Shown in pieces: positions 8,787-20,456 of a DNA stretch of 64,000 nucleotides (positions are counted from its first letter, which is position 1; the number at the start of each line of letters is the position of its first letter). The notes beneath the pieces are model-generated. The model saw nothing but the letters and a program-made list of their open reading frames with translations, was not told the DNA's origin and searched no databases. The DNA is taken from assembly GCA_963798795.1 (NCBI GenBank), contig CAWCUZ010000001.1, positions 2,356,001 to 2,420,000 of the forward strand, written 5' to 3'. The translations under genes and the position numbers were made by a program. The stretch comes from CAWCUZ01 sp963798795 (GTDB lineage Bacteria; Acidobacteriota; Vicinamibacteria; Vicinamibacterales; SCN-69-37).

Positions 8787-10025
8787 TCAGCTCAGCAAGT
8801 CGCGCGCCCGGCCCAGGGCCGTCACGAGCGCATCGACGTCATCCATGGTGTTGTACAGCGCGAACGACGCCCGCGCCGTCGCCGGAATCCCAAAGCGGTC
8901 CATCACCGGCTGGGCGCAGTGGTGTCCCGTACGGATGGCCACGCCCTCGCGGTCGACAATCGTGCCGATGTCGTGGGGGTGCAGGCCGTCGATCACGAAC
9001 GACAGGACCGCCGCGCGCCGGCTCGCCCGGCCGACGATCCGCAGCCCGTGGATTCGCTCCAGCCGCTCGGTGGCCCGATCCAGCAGCGCCGTCTCGTGCG
9101 CGGCGACCGCGGGCAGGCCCGCCGCCGTCAGGTAGTCGATCGCCGTCGCCAGCCCGACGGCGCCGGCCACGTTCGGTGTGCCGGCCTCGAACTTGTACGG
9201 CAGCTCGTTCCACGTGCTGCCCTCGAAGGTGACCGACGCGATCATGTCGCCGCCGCCGAGGAAGGGCGGCATCGCGTCGAGCCGCGCCTCCCGCGCGTGG
9301 AGCACGCCGATGCCCATCGGCCCGTACAGCTTGTGCCCGGTGAAGGCATAGAAGTCGGCGCCGAGCTCCTGCACGTCGACGGGCAGGTGGCTCACCGCCT
9401 GGGATCCATCGATGAGCACGGCCGCGCCCACGTCGCGCGCGCGCCGCACGATCTCGGCCACCGGATTGATGGTGCCGAGCGCATTCGACAGGTGCACGGC
9501 GGCCACGATCTTGGTCCGCGTCGTGAGCAGCCGATCGAGCGTCGAGACGAGCAGCTCGCCGTTGTCGTCCATCGGCACGACGCGCAGGACGGCGCCGGTC
9601 CGGCGGCACAGCATCTGCCACGGCACGATGTTCGAGTGGTGTTCCATCGCGGTGACGAGCACCTCGTCCCCGCGGTGCACGCTGGCGTCGCCCCAGGCCC
9701 GCGCCACCAGGTTGATGCTCTCGGTGGCGTTGCGCGTGAACACGATTTCACGGGTCGACGCGGCGTTGACGAACCGGCGGACGCGCTCGCGCGCCTGCTC
9801 GTACAAGGCCGTGGCCCGCTCACTGAGCGCATGCACGCCGCGGTGCACGTTCGCGTTGTCCGATTCGTAGAACCGGGCCACCGCTCCGATGACCGCGCGC
9901 GGCTTCTGCGTGGTCGCGGCATTGTCGAGGTAGACGAGCGGCCGGCCGTGCACCCGCTGCGCGAGCGCCGGAAAATCCGCACGGAGTTCGGCGGCGGGCA
10001 GGGGCATCACGGACGCGTCGATCAT
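8787..10025 (-). CDS. sufS: Cysteine desulfurase, group II
   Basis: PLP-dependent enzyme that takes sulfur from cysteine for cluster assembly. It has 412 residues, the usual SufS length. Motifs are YLDNAATTQKP at the N-terminus, AMEHHSNIVPW, the PLP-binding Lys in FTGHKLYGP, and the catalytic Cys in IRTGHHCAQPVM. The start is the ATG at 10025, preceded by a GGGAG sequence at good spacing; a much longer upstream frame overlaps sufD and is not used. It is flanked by sufD and sufT; SufU is the likely sulfur acceptor because no sufE is seen. Confidence 0.96.
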   Translation of the reverse strand: MIDASVMPLPAAELRADFPALAQRVHGRPLVYLDNAATTQKPRAVIGAVARFYESDNANVHRGVHALSERATALYEQARERVRRFVNAASTREIVFTRNATESINLVARAWGDASVHRGDEVLVTAMEHHSNIVPWQMLCRRTGAVLRVVPMDDNGELLVSTLDRLLTTRTKIVAAVHLSNALGTINPVAEIVRRARDVGAAVLIDGSQAVSHLPVDVQELGADFYAFTGHKLYGPMGIGVLHAREARLDAMPPFLGGGDMIASVTFEGSTWNELPYKFEAGTPNVAGAVGLATAIDYLTAAGLPAVAAHETALLDRATERLERIHGLRIVGRASRRAAVLSFVIDGLHPHDIGTIVDREGVAIRTGHHCAQPVMDRFGIPATARASFALYNTMDDVDALVTALGRARDLLS

Positions 10026-10138
10026 CGGCTCCCGGCCTTCACCTTTTCGGCCTGGCGGCGCCGCGGCACCAGCCGCCCGCGCCCCCGCGCTCTGACCGCC
10101 GGCCGGATCGACTGATGTTCTGCGACGACTCATGGCCC

Positions 10139-11464
10139 TCAGGGCATTCCCGCGTGCAATCGGGTGTCGATTTCTGTAATCGCCTGGGCGCGGACCGCCT
10201 CGACCTTGATGCCGTCGAGCACGTCCACCGCAAAGGCGTGGATCAGCATCGCGCGGGCGGCCGCCGCGCCGATGCCGCGCGCGCGCAGGTAGAAGAACGC
10301 GTCTTCGTCGAGCTGCCCGATCGCCGCCCCGTGCGTGCACTTCACGTCGTCGGCGAAGATCTCGAGCTGCGGCTTCGTGTTGATCTGCGCGTCGTCGCTC
10401 AGCAGCAGCGCCTTGTTCGTCTGCCTGGCGTCGGTCTTCTGCGCCTGCGGCCGCACGATGATCTTGCCGTTGAACACCGCGCGGCCGCGGCCTGACAGGA
10501 TGCCCTTGTACACCTCGTGGCTCGGGCAGTGCGGCTGGGCGTGGTCGATCAGCGTGTGGTTGTCGACGAGCCGATCGCCGTCGGCCAGGTAGAGGCCGTT
10601 CAACGTGCACTCGGCGCCCTCCCCGTCGAGCCCCGCCACGATGTCGTTGCGGACGATGCGGCCGCCGAGCGTGATGCCGTGCGACGTGAACGCGGCGCCG
10701 CGGCCCATGCTGACGAACGTGCCGCCCACGTGAAACGCCGCGTCGCGCTCGCGCTGGAGCTTCACGTGGTCGACGATCGCGCCCGGCGCGAGCAGGAACT
10801 CCGTGACCGCGTTGCTGAACGTCACCCCGTCGGCAAGACCGGCGTAGCTCTCGACGATCCGCACTTCGGCCCGCTCACCCGCCTCGACGACCAGCCGCGG
10901 CGAAATCAGCACGGGCCGCCCGGCGGCGCTCGCCAGGAACAGGACGTGGATCGGGGCCCCCACGACGGCGCGCGGAGCAATCGCCACGTGGGCGCCGTCT
11001 TCGAACAGCGCCGTGTTCAGATCCGCGAACGGATAGCCGGTTCGCACCAGCGATCCCAGCCGCAGTCCTGCGGCGTCGCCCGCGCGCGCGACGGCCTCGG
11101 CGAGCGGCCGGACGGCCACGCCATCCGGCAGGCGTGCCAGCGACGACAGCGACGCGGCGAACCGGCCGTTGACGAACACGAGTTCGACGCCCCCGGAATC
11201 GGCCGGCGCCAGGCGAAACGGATCGATGGCGGCCGCCGGCGGCTCCGCCATGCGCGCCGGCGCTTCGAACGGCGTCGCGGCAATCGGGCCGACGTTCGTG
11301 AAGCGGTCACTCCTCGTCGCGCGGCGTCGGAAACCCGGTGTCCGCGAAACGCCGCCACGCCGCCTCGCGCAGCGTCGCCAGCCACGCCGGGCCGAACTCG
11401 CGCCGGCCGCGCAGCGCCTCGAACGCGGCCAGGTATGTCTCGTGCCGTTCCGCAACCTGCGGCA

Positions 11465-11465
<1 letters not shown>
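10139..11465 (-). CDS. sufD: Fe-S cluster scaffold subunit SufD, one apparent frameshift
   Basis: Partner of SufB in the SufBC2D scaffold. The N-terminus (MPQVAERHETYLAAFEALRG through GFPTPRDEE) reads in the frame starting at 11465. The rest (RFTNV, ending in the SufBD core with NHTLIDHAQPHCPSHEVYKG and KCTHGAAIGQLDEDAFFYLRARG) reads in the next frame. The break lies at about 11308, exactly within the expected E-E-W-R-F/Y-T-N motif, and is fixed by one base. The start ATG overlaps the sufC stop as TGATG, indicating coupling. Total length is normal for SufD. Confidence 0.9.
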
Positions 11466-12233
<768 letters not shown>

Positions 12234-12319
12234 GTCTGCTTCCTTCAGTCGCGTGGGGCCCCACCCCCACGCCTGGTTTACGCTTCGGGGCTCGCGACGC
12301 TCGCTCCCTTGCGGGAAGC

Positions 12320-12337
12320 CCGGGTCTGACGACCCGG
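12320..12337. other. Hairpin in the sufB-sufC spacer
   Basis: Perfect 7-bp stem CCGGGTC/GACCCGG around the loop TGAC, in the roughly 110-bp spacer between sufB and sufC. No U-run follows on the minus strand, so it is not an ordinary terminator; an RNA stability or attenuation role is possible. Confidence 0.5.
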
Positions 12338-12344
12338 CCCTTGG

Positions 12345-13790
<1,446 letters not shown>

Positions 13791-13826
13791 ATTCGCACTC
13801 CGGAGGCCTCGCCCCCGAAAACTCCA

Positions 13827-14155
13827 TCACATGGAAAAGGACGTGCCGCAGCCGCACGTGCTCTTGGCCTTCGGGTTCTGGAACACGAACCCGCGGCTCA
13901 ACAGGCTCGTGTCGTAGTCCAGCGTCGTGCCGTCCAGCAGCCGATGGCTGCGCGGGTCGACCCACACGCGCACGCCGTCGGGCGCCCTCGAACACCAGAT
14001 CGGTGTCGCGCGGCGTCGCCTCCCACTCGAAGAGGTACTCGAACCCCGAACAGCCGCCCGCCTTCACGCCCACGCGCAGGCCGCCCGTCGGCATCTCCCG
14101 CCTGGTGAGCAGCTTCTCGAATCTGCGAGGCGGCGTTGTCGGTAATGGCAATCAT
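13827..14155 (-). CDS. sufA: A-type Fe-S carrier (HesB/IscA/SufA family), two apparent frameshifts
   Basis: Joining three frames gives an A-type carrier of about 109 residues: MIAITDNAASQIR, then KLLTRREMPTGGLRVGV with AGGCSGFEY, then GVRVWVDPRSHRLLDGT and the C-terminal pair CGCGTSFSM. The three cluster-binding cysteines (GGCSG and CGCG) are present. The breaks at about 14121 (one extra G) and 13986 are single-base. A-type carriers deliver clusters from SufBCD to target proteins. It is placed between the Rrf2 regulator and sufB. Confidence 0.87.
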
Positions 14156-14215
14156 CAATCAGCCTCGTCCTTCGAACCGGCCAGCGGGTCCGTCGGGGAC
14201 AGACCCGGCTCACTC

Positions 14216-14665
14216 TCAGCGCCTGACGACTGCGAGCGGCACGGCCTCGACCGGCGCCGTCATGTCGGCGGCCAGTTCGGAGACGGAGGTCGCGGCCAAT
14301 GCGGACACGATTCGGTCCTTGATCCGCCAGAGCGGGTCGCGGATGTTGCACTTCGCGTACTGGTCGCAGCTGTGATCGACTTCCGAGCACGCCGTGACGG
14401 TCAGCGGTCCGTCGATCGCCTGGATGACGTCCGCCACGGATATCGTTCCGGCCGGCCGGGCCAGGCCGTAGCCGCCGCGAATGCCCTGGTGCGACTCGAG
14501 CAGCCGCCCCCGCACCAGCTTCTGCAGCACCTTGGCCAGCAGCTCCGGCGGGATGTCGTACGTCTCGGCCAGCTCGCGCGCCGACACCGATCCACGCTCG
14601 GCGTGCGCCGCCAGGTGCCGGATGGCGAGCAGTGCGTAGTCCGCTTTCTTTGACAGCCTCAGCAT
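14216..14665 (-). CDS. Rrf2-family Fe-S sensing regulator of the SUF operon
   Basis: 149-residue Rrf2 winged-helix regulator. The N-terminus MLRLSKKADYALLAIRHLA and the recognition helix region PPELLAKVLQKLVRGRLLESHQG are typical. Three cysteines in ACSEVDHSCDQYAKC (C-x6-C-x5-C) match the cluster-ligand region of IscR/SufR-type sensors, where the spacing is usually C-x5-C-x5-C. As first gene of the SUF operon it probably represses the operon when its cluster is loaded. Whether it should be called iscR or sufR cannot be told from sequence alone. Confidence 0.92.
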   Translation of the reverse strand: MLRLSKKADYALLAIRHLAAHAERGSVSARELAETYDIPPELLAKVLQKLVRGRLLESHQGIRGGYGLARPAGTISVADVIQAIDGPLTVTACSEVDHSCDQYAKCNIRDPLWRIKDRIVSALAATSVSELAADMTAPVEAVPLAVVRR

Positions 14666-14686
14666 GGGAAATCCCGGAATCGGACG

Positions 14687-14736
14687 ATATCCGACCTAAC
14701 CAGTCCATTTTAGGCGACCCAGACCCCGAAGGGCAA
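14687..14736 (-). promoter_or_regulatory. SUF operon promoter and IscR-like operator
   Basis: Reading the minus strand: a -35 like TTGCCC (14731-14736), 18-bp spacer, -10 TAAAAT (14707-14712). Overlapping the -10 and the start region is an imperfect dyad GACTGGTTAGGTCGGATAT (within 14687-14705) that resembles the IscR type-1 pattern GACT-N4-AGTC with flanking TAT. It lies directly ahead of the rrf2 start, which fits autorepression. Confidence 0.6.
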
Positions 14737-14808
14737 GGCCCCGCCCGCTAAGCGATTGATCAACTGAGACTTAGTCTCAGGGTGGGCCGGCGAGCGGAGC
14801 TGTCGGAT

Positions 14809-15930
14809 CTACACCTGCGCCCACGCGAGGATGCCGCCCTCCAGATTGTGGGCCTCGAACCCCTTCGACCGCAGCATTGCCGCCGCGTGCGCACTCCGCG
14901 CCCCCGAGTGGCAGTAGACGACGATGGGACGGTCGGTGGGGAGCTCGTCGAACCGGCCGGCCAGCTCGCCAAGCGGGATGAGCACGCCGCCGTCGATTCG
15001 CTCGCGTTCGTGTTCGAACGGTTCGCGCACATCCAGCAGAAAGTGCGACGCCCCTTCGGTGCGCCAGCGCTGGTACTCCGTCGCGGTCATGTCCTGGCCT
15101 CCTCCGATTGACCCGGCGCCCACCGCGGGACCGGGGGCGCAGGCCGCTCCGGCCTCCGCCGTGAGTTCACGAATGGTCGGCGCGTCGCCGCACACCGGGC
15201 ACGCCGGATCGCGCGGCAGTGCGATCTCGCGAATCCGCATCGACAGGGCATCGTAGAGCAGGAGGCGTCCGACCAGCGGCCGCCCGATGCCCACTATCAA
15301 CTTGATCGCCTCGGCCGCCTGGATCGTGCCGATGAGACCCGGCAGCACGCCCAGCACGCCGGCGTCGCCGCAGGCCGCGATCAGCCCGGGCGCCGGCGGC
15401 TCCGGGTGCAGGCAGCGATAGCAGGGCCCGCCGGGCGCGGCAAAGACGGCGGCCTGGCCTTCGAATCGCGACACGCTGCCGTAAACGTTCGGCGTTTTTG
15501 TCATCACGCACGCGTCGTTCACCAGATACCGCGCCGGAAAGTTGTCGGTTCCGTCGATCACCACGTCGTAGGCCTCGACCAGGCGTCGCGCGTTGGCAGC
15601 GACGAAGCGCTCGTGGTGGGCCTGGAACCGGACCAGCGGATTCAGGTCCCCAATCCGCGCCTGGGCGGCTTCGAGCTTGGACCGCCCGACGTCGGCGGTG
15701 CCGTAGAGCACCTGCCGCTGCAGATTCGATTCGTCCACGCGGTCGAACTCGACGATCCCGAGGGTGCCCACGCCGGCGGCCGCCAGATACATCGCCGCGG
15801 GCGACCCCAGACCGCCGGCGCCGACGAGGAGCACGCGCCCCGCTTTCAGCCGTTCCTGACCCTCGCTGCCCACTTCGGGCAGCAGCAGGTGCCGGCTGTA
15901 GCGCTGGAGTTCGGAGGGGGACAGGGGCAT
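14809..15930 (-). CDS. moeB: ThiF/MoeB-type adenylyltransferase with C-terminal rhodanese domain
   Basis: 373 residues. The N-terminal E1-like domain has RYSRHLLLPEVG, the nucleotide-binding GAGGLGSP, DNFPARYLVND, and zinc Cys pairs CYRC and CPVC. The C-terminal rhodanese domain has the active-site loop VYCHSGARS. Such MoeZ/MoeBR proteins adenylate and sulfurate the C-terminal Gly of MoaD- or ThiS-like proteins in molybdopterin or thiamine/thiolation pathways; the partner is not in the window. It is transcribed divergently from rmuC and not obviously part of the SUF operon (140 bp downstream of its promoter, same strand). Confidence 0.9.
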   Translation of the reverse strand: MPLSPSELQRYSRHLLLPEVGSEGQERLKAGRVLLVGAGGLGSPAAMYLAAAGVGTLGIVEFDRVDESNLQRQVLYGTADVGRSKLEAAQARIGDLNPLVRFQAHHERFVAANARRLVEAYDVVIDGTDNFPARYLVNDACVMTKTPNVYGSVSRFEGQAAVFAAPGGPCYRCLHPEPPAPGLIAACGDAGVLGVLPGLIGTIQAAEAIKLIVGIGRPLVGRLLLYDALSMRIREIALPRDPACPVCGDAPTIRELTAEAGAACAPGPAVGAGSIGGGQDMTATEYQRWRTEGASHFLLDVREPFEHERERIDGGVLIPLGELAGRFDELPTDRPIVVYCHSGARSAHAAAMLRSKGFEAHNLEGGILAWAQV

Positions 15931-16057
15931 TCTTCACGATCATAGTGGGCTTTCGGCGCCGGTCGCTCGGCTCGAACGGCTCAAACGGCCGACCGCTCCG
16001 AACCAGCCGGCGGGCCACTGACCAGCCCTGTCACCGCGGCGCGGTACAATCGCGGCC

Positions 16058-17341
16058 GTGTCGAGCCCTCTGCTGATCGGCGTGATCGGGCTGCTGCTCG
16101 GCGGCGGTCTCACGGCCGTCGTGCTGCTCGTCCGGCAGACGCGGCTGGCCGAAGCGGCGGGGCGCCTCGCCGCGGAGCTCGACGCCACGCATCGTGCGTC
16201 GGCCGATCAGAAGGTCGCCCTGGCCGACGCTCAGGCGCAATTGCGCGATTCGTTCGCGGCGCTGTCGCAGGATGCGCTTCGCGACAACCGTCAGGATTTT
16301 CTGCACAACGCCGATGCGGTCCTGAGGCCCGTCAGGGAGACCCTGGAGCGCGTCCAGTCTCAGCTCAAGGAATCGGAGCGCGCGCGAGCGGCGTCGTTCG
16401 GCGCCATCACCAGCCAGCTCGGAACCCTCGCGACGTCGGAGGCGGACCTGCGCCGGAGCACCGAAGACCTCGCGCGGGCGCTGCGCTCGCCGAATGCGAA
16501 AGGCAAGTGGGGCGAGCTGCAACTGCGCCGCATCGTGCAGCTGGCCGGCATGCTCGGCCAGTGCGACTTCGTCGAAAAAGAGAGCGTCACCACGTCGGAT
16601 GGCGCGCGCCAGACGCCCGATCTCATCGTCCGCCTCCCCGGCGGAGGCAACGTCGTCGTCGACGCCAAGGTGCCCATCCAGGCGTACCTCGACGCGCTGG
16701 ACACGACCGAGGAAGCGGAGCGCCAGGCGTGCTACGCACAGCACGCGCGCCAGCTCAAGGACCACGTGCGGCTGCTTGGCGCCAAGGAGTACTGGAAGCA
16801 GTTTCAGCCGGCCCCCGAATTTGTCGTGATGTTCCTCCCGCTCGAGCCGCTGTTGTCGACCGCGTTCGAGCAGGACGGCACGCTGCTCGAATTCAGCGCC
16901 ACGCTCCGGGTGATCCCGGCGACGCCCATGACGCTGCTCGCCGTCTTGCGCGCCGTGGCCTACGGCTGGCAGCAGCAGCACCTGGCCGACAACGCCGAGG
17001 AAATCCGCCAGCACGGACGCGAGCTGTACGAACGGCTCTCCACCATGGTGAGCCACCTCGATCGCGTCGGCCTCAACATCAAGCAGGCCGCCGACAGCTA
17101 CGACCGGTTCATCGGATCGCTCGAGCAGAGCGTGCTGCCCGCCGCGCGGCGCTTCAAGGAGCTGGGCGTAAGCTCCACGAAGGAGATCGAAACCCCGGAG
17201 CGGCTGGCGCTCTCGCTTCGGCGCGTCACCAGGGACGAGCTGGTCGGGCCGCCCGACGAGCCGGTTGAGGAATCGGCCGGGCGCGAGCTGACCATGCCGC
17301 TCATCGGATCACTGGAGTCCGACGCAGACGAGCGGCGCTGA
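16058..17341 (+). CDS. rmuC: DNA recombination protein RmuC
   Basis: 427 residues. It has an N-terminal membrane segment (LLIGVIGLLLGGGLTAVVLLV region), a coiled coil to about residue 130, then the RmuC nuclease-like domain with KGKWGELQLRRIV, VVDAKVPIQAYLDAL and FLPLEPL. RmuC limits recombination at inverted repeats and damaged forks; that is of interest in a genome full of inverted arrays, but no link is shown. The GTG start is supported by a TACAAT -10 ending 7 nt upstream, suggesting a leaderless transcript. Convergent with the SIMPL gene. Confidence 0.93.
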   Translation: MSSPLLIGVIGLLLGGGLTAVVLLVRQTRLAEAAGRLAAELDATHRASADQKVALADAQAQLRDSFAALSQDALRDNRQDFLHNADAVLRPVRETLERVQSQLKESERARAASFGAITSQLGTLATSEADLRRSTEDLARALRSPNAKGKWGELQLRRIVQLAGMLGQCDFVEKESVTTSDGARQTPDLIVRLPGGGNVVVDAKVPIQAYLDALDTTEEAERQACYAQHARQLKDHVRLLGAKEYWKQFQPAPEFVVMFLPLEPLLSTAFEQDGTLLEFSATLRVIPATPMTLLAVLRAVAYGWQQQHLADNAEEIRQHGRELYERLSTMVSHLDRVGLNIKQAADSYDRFIGSLEQSVLPAARRFKELGVSSTKEIETPERLALSLRRVTRDELVGPPDEPVEESAGRELTMPLIGSLESDADERR

Positions 17342-17361
17342 GGGCGCGTGCGGCCGTTCGG

Positions 17362-18069
17362 TCAGCGGATGGCGATCGTCGCGGTGACCGCCGCCGTGAT
17401 TTCGATTTCGCCGGGGCTGATCGGCACCGGCGTCTGCTCCGAGAACCCGCGTCCGCCCACCGCCGACATCATGCGGGGCCCGGGCGGCGAGGATCGCTGC
17501 TCCTGGATGCGCACGATGCTGCCGAGCCGCTGACCCGCGCCGTCGGCCATCGCCCGCGCGCGCTCCATCGCGTCGCGGACGGCCTGTTCCAGCGCCTCCC
17601 GCTCGTACTTGTCCCGATCCTTCACGTCGAACCGGACGCCCGAGACCGAGGTCGCGCCCGATCCGATGCCGCTGTCGAGCACGCGTGCCAGCTTGTCGAG
17701 ATCGTCCACGCGCACGTCGATGCGGTTGCGGGCCAGATAGTCCTTCAACCGCGAGCCGTTGTCCGCGTATTCCATCTCGGGCACGACCGAATAGCCGGAC
17801 GTCTGAACCGCCTGCGACGGCACGATCTTCTTCAGCGTGTTCATCACCGCGTTCATCGCCCGCGCGGCCTCCTCCCGGGCGTCGTCCGGACGGCCGCCCC
17901 GGGCTTCGACGCCAATCTCGACCCACGCCACGTCGGGAGCGTGCCGAATCGTGGCTTCGCCCTGCGCCACGATGACCTGGCGCGCGTCCGATGACGTCTG
18001 GCCAGCCGCCGGCGCCGCGAACGCCGCCACGGCGATGGCCACCACGCCGATCGAAGCGGCTCGATGCAT
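17362..18069 (-). CDS. SIMPL (DUF541) domain periplasmic protein
   Basis: 235 residues with a signal peptide (MHRAASIGVVAIAVAAFAAPAAGQ). It contains a SIMPL domain with QVIVAQGEATIRHAPD at its start, TSGYSVVPEMEY, and R-D-A-M-E-R-A-R-A-M-A near the end, as in BP26/OMP28-like oxidative-stress proteins. Function is poorly known. The ATG at 18069 is preferred over an upstream start because it has GGAGG six bases before it and begins the signal peptide. Confidence 0.85.
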   Translation of the reverse strand: MHRAASIGVVAIAVAAFAAPAAGQTSSDARQVIVAQGEATIRHAPDVAWVEIGVEARGGRPDDAREEAARAMNAVMNTLKKIVPSQAVQTSGYSVVPEMEYADNGSRLKDYLARNRIDVRVDDLDKLARVLDSGIGSGATSVSGVRFDVKDRDKYEREALEQAVRDAMERARAMADGAGQRLGSIVRIQEQRSSPPGPRMMSAVGGRGFSEQTPVPISPGEIEITAAVTATIAIR

Positions 18070-18110
18070 GGACGACCTCCTCCGGTACACTCTACGCCGG
18101 CTGGCATGCG

Positions 18111-19148
18111 ATGACCATCGCACTACTGCTCGTCGGATTCGGGAATGTGGCGCGCCGGTTCGTGCGGCTGCTGGACGAATCGCGCGCCGTCCTGGACGCC
18201 GAAAGCATCCACCCGCTGATCGTCGGCGTGGCGACGCGGCGCGGGGGCGCGTACGACAAAGCGGGTCTCGACCCCTGGCAGGCCGCGCGGGTTCCAGTCG
18301 AGGGCGACGCAGTTGGGCCGGCGTCGGTCAGGCCCTCCGCACTGGATTGTCTTGCGCGGCTCCACACTCAGGCGGCCGAGGCCCGCGTACTGGTTGAGAC
18401 GACCACGCTCGACATCCGGTCGGGCGAGCCGGCCATTGCCCATGCGCGCGCGGCGTTCGCCGCCGGTGCGCATGTCATCACCGCCAACAAGGGACCTGCC
18501 GCGTTTGCGTACCGCGACCTGGCCCGCGAAGCCGAAGCCGCCGGTGTCGCATTTCTGTTCGAAGGCGCCGTCATGGACGGCATCCCCGTCCTGAACCTCG
18601 TGCGCGAGACGATGCCGGGCGTCGTCGTCCGCGGCTTTCGCGGCGTCGTCAACAGCACGACCAACTACATCCTCACGGCCATGGAACAGGGCGAGCCGTT
18701 CGAGGCGGCGCTGGCGCGCATGCAGGCCGCCGGTGTCGCGGAAACCGACGCATCGCTCGACGTCGATGGCTGGGACGCCGCGGCGAAAGCGGCCATCCTG
18801 GCGAACGTGTGGCTGGACGCGCGCACGACGCCGCGGCGGGTCGCGCGCGAAGGCATCGGGCCCGCAACGGCCGCTCGGGCGCAGGCCGCGGTGGCTGCCG
18901 GCACGCGGCTGAAGCTGGTCGCGAGCGGCGGCGGGCCAGTCGGCCGTGCCGGCGTTCGCGTCACCCTCGAGCAATTGCCGGCCGACGACCCGCTTGCCAT
19001 CCTCGACGGGCAGTCCAACGCGATCGAAATCGACACCGATCCGCTCGGCCGCGTGGTGATCACCCAGCGCGACGGCGGACTGGAGAAGACGGCGTACGCG
19101 CTGCTCAGCGATCTCGTCACGGTCGGAAGGCAAGTGAGCCGACGATGA
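18111..19148 (+). CDS. hom: Homoserine dehydrogenase
   Basis: 345 residues: an N-terminal Rossmann motif LLVGFGNVARRF, HVITANKGP, a substrate domain with RGVVNSTTNYILTAM and the catalytic DVDGWDAAAKAAILAN. It reduces aspartate semialdehyde to homoserine. It lacks the C-terminal ACT regulatory domain and has serine in place of Gly in the usual NGTTNYI motif, so it may be a feedback-insensitive or catabolic variant. The stop overlaps the next gene, a CoA-transferase, by 4 nt; that partner is unusual for threonine or methionine synthesis. Confidence 0.85.
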   Translation: MTIALLLVGFGNVARRFVRLLDESRAVLDAESIHPLIVGVATRRGGAYDKAGLDPWQAARVPVEGDAVGPASVRPSALDCLARLHTQAAEARVLVETTTLDIRSGEPAIAHARAAFAAGAHVITANKGPAAFAYRDLAREAEAAGVAFLFEGAVMDGIPVLNLVRETMPGVVVRGFRGVVNSTTNYILTAMEQGEPFEAALARMQAAGVAETDASLDVDGWDAAAKAAILANVWLDARTTPRRVAREGIGPATAARAQAAVAAGTRLKLVASGGGPVGRAGVRVTLEQLPADDPLAILDGQSNAIEIDTDPLGRVVITQRDGGLEKTAYALLSDLVTVGRQVSRR

Positions 19149-20350
19149 CCGGCGGCAGCACGAGCCCTCTGTCCGGCCTCGTCATCCTCGATCTGTCCCG
19201 CGTGCTCGCCGGGCCGTACTGCACGATGCTGGCGGCCGACATGGGCGCGCGCGTCATCAAGATCGAACGCCCCGCCCGCGGCGACGACACGCGCGCCTGG
19301 GGCCCGCCGTTTGCCGGCGGCGAGAGCGCGTACTACCTGAGCCTCAACCGGAACAAGGAGAGCGTCGCGCTGGATTTCCAGACGCCGCAGGGGCGCGAGA
19401 TCCTCGGCGCCCTGGTCGCGCGCGCCGACGTCCTCGTCGAAAACTTCCGGCCCGGCACGCTCGACCGGCTGGGGTTCGGCTATCGGGACCTCTCGGCGAA
19501 GTGTCCCGGCCTGATCTACGTCTCGATCTCCGGCTTCGGCCAGACGGGCCCGCGGCGCGAGGAACCGGGCTACGACTCGGTGGCGCAGGCCGAGAGCGGC
19601 CTGATGAGCGTCACCGGGGCGGCCGATGGTCCGGCGGTCCGGCTCGGCGTCGCCGTCGCCGACATCGCGGCGGGTATGTTTGCATTCCAGGGCCTGCTGC
19701 TCGCGCTGGTCGCGCGCGGCCGGACCGGCCGCGGCCAGCTCGTCGACGTGAGCCTGCTCGACTCGGTGACGTCGCTGCTCACATACCAGGCGGGCCGCTA
19801 CTTCGTCACGGGCGAGGCGCCTGTGCGCTCGGGCAACCGGCATCCGACCATCGCGCCGTACGACACGTTCGACACGGCCGACGGCGTGCTGGTGCTCGCG
19901 GTCGGCAACGACGCGCAGTGGCGCCGCTTCTGCGCGGCCGCCGGCCTCGAGCCGCTCGCGCAGGATGCCCGTTTCGCCACCAATGACGGTCGCGTCGTCC
20001 ATGGCCGCGATCTGCATCCGCTCATCGCGGACGCGCTGGGCGCGCGGCCGGCGTCGGCGTGGGTCACGCGGCTGCGGGCCGAAGGCGTCCCATGCGGCAT
20101 GGTGCGATCGATTGCCGAAGCGCTGGCCGATCCACAGCTCGCGGCGCGGGCGATGATTCAGACGATCGACCACCCCACGGCCGGCAGCCTGCGCCAGCTC
20201 GGCATTCCCGTGAAGCTGTCCGGAACTCCCGGCGCCATCCGGTCCGCGCCGCCGGCGCTCGGACAGCACACGCGCGCGGTGCTGCGCGATGACCTCGGGT
20301 TCCGCGACGAGGCGATCGACGACCTCGCGCGCGCCGGCGTCACCGGCTAG
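19145..20350 (+). CDS. CaiB/BaiF family III CoA-transferase
   Basis: 401 residues with the family III N-terminus LSGLVILDLSRVLAGPYC, IKIERPARGDDTR, LNRNKESVALDF, ENFRPGTLDRLG, YVSISGFGQTGP, and the conserved GYDSVAQAESGLM, which holds the family's catalytic Asp. It transfers CoA between carboxylic acids; the substrate cannot be read from sequence. Coupled to the homoserine dehydrogenase by an ATGA overlap. Confidence 0.92.
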   Translation: MTGGSTSPLSGLVILDLSRVLAGPYCTMLAADMGARVIKIERPARGDDTRAWGPPFAGGESAYYLSLNRNKESVALDFQTPQGREILGALVARADVLVENFRPGTLDRLGFGYRDLSAKCPGLIYVSISGFGQTGPRREEPGYDSVAQAESGLMSVTGAADGPAVRLGVAVADIAAGMFAFQGLLLALVARGRTGRGQLVDVSLLDSVTSLLTYQAGRYFVTGEAPVRSGNRHPTIAPYDTFDTADGVLVLAVGNDAQWRRFCAAAGLEPLAQDARFATNDGRVVHGRDLHPLIADALGARPASAWVTRLRAEGVPCGMVRSIAEALADPQLAARAMIQTIDHPTAGSLRQLGIPVKLSGTPGAIRSAPPALGQHTRAVLRDDLGFRDEAIDDLARAGVTG

Positions 20351-20456
20351 CGGAACATGGAACAGGCTTCGCGTCGACGCGCGGACGGACGGCTTCCCGT
20401 CGAAGTGCAGCTCCTGGTTGTACCAGGCCGGAATTTCGCGCCTCGCCTTGGGGGTG

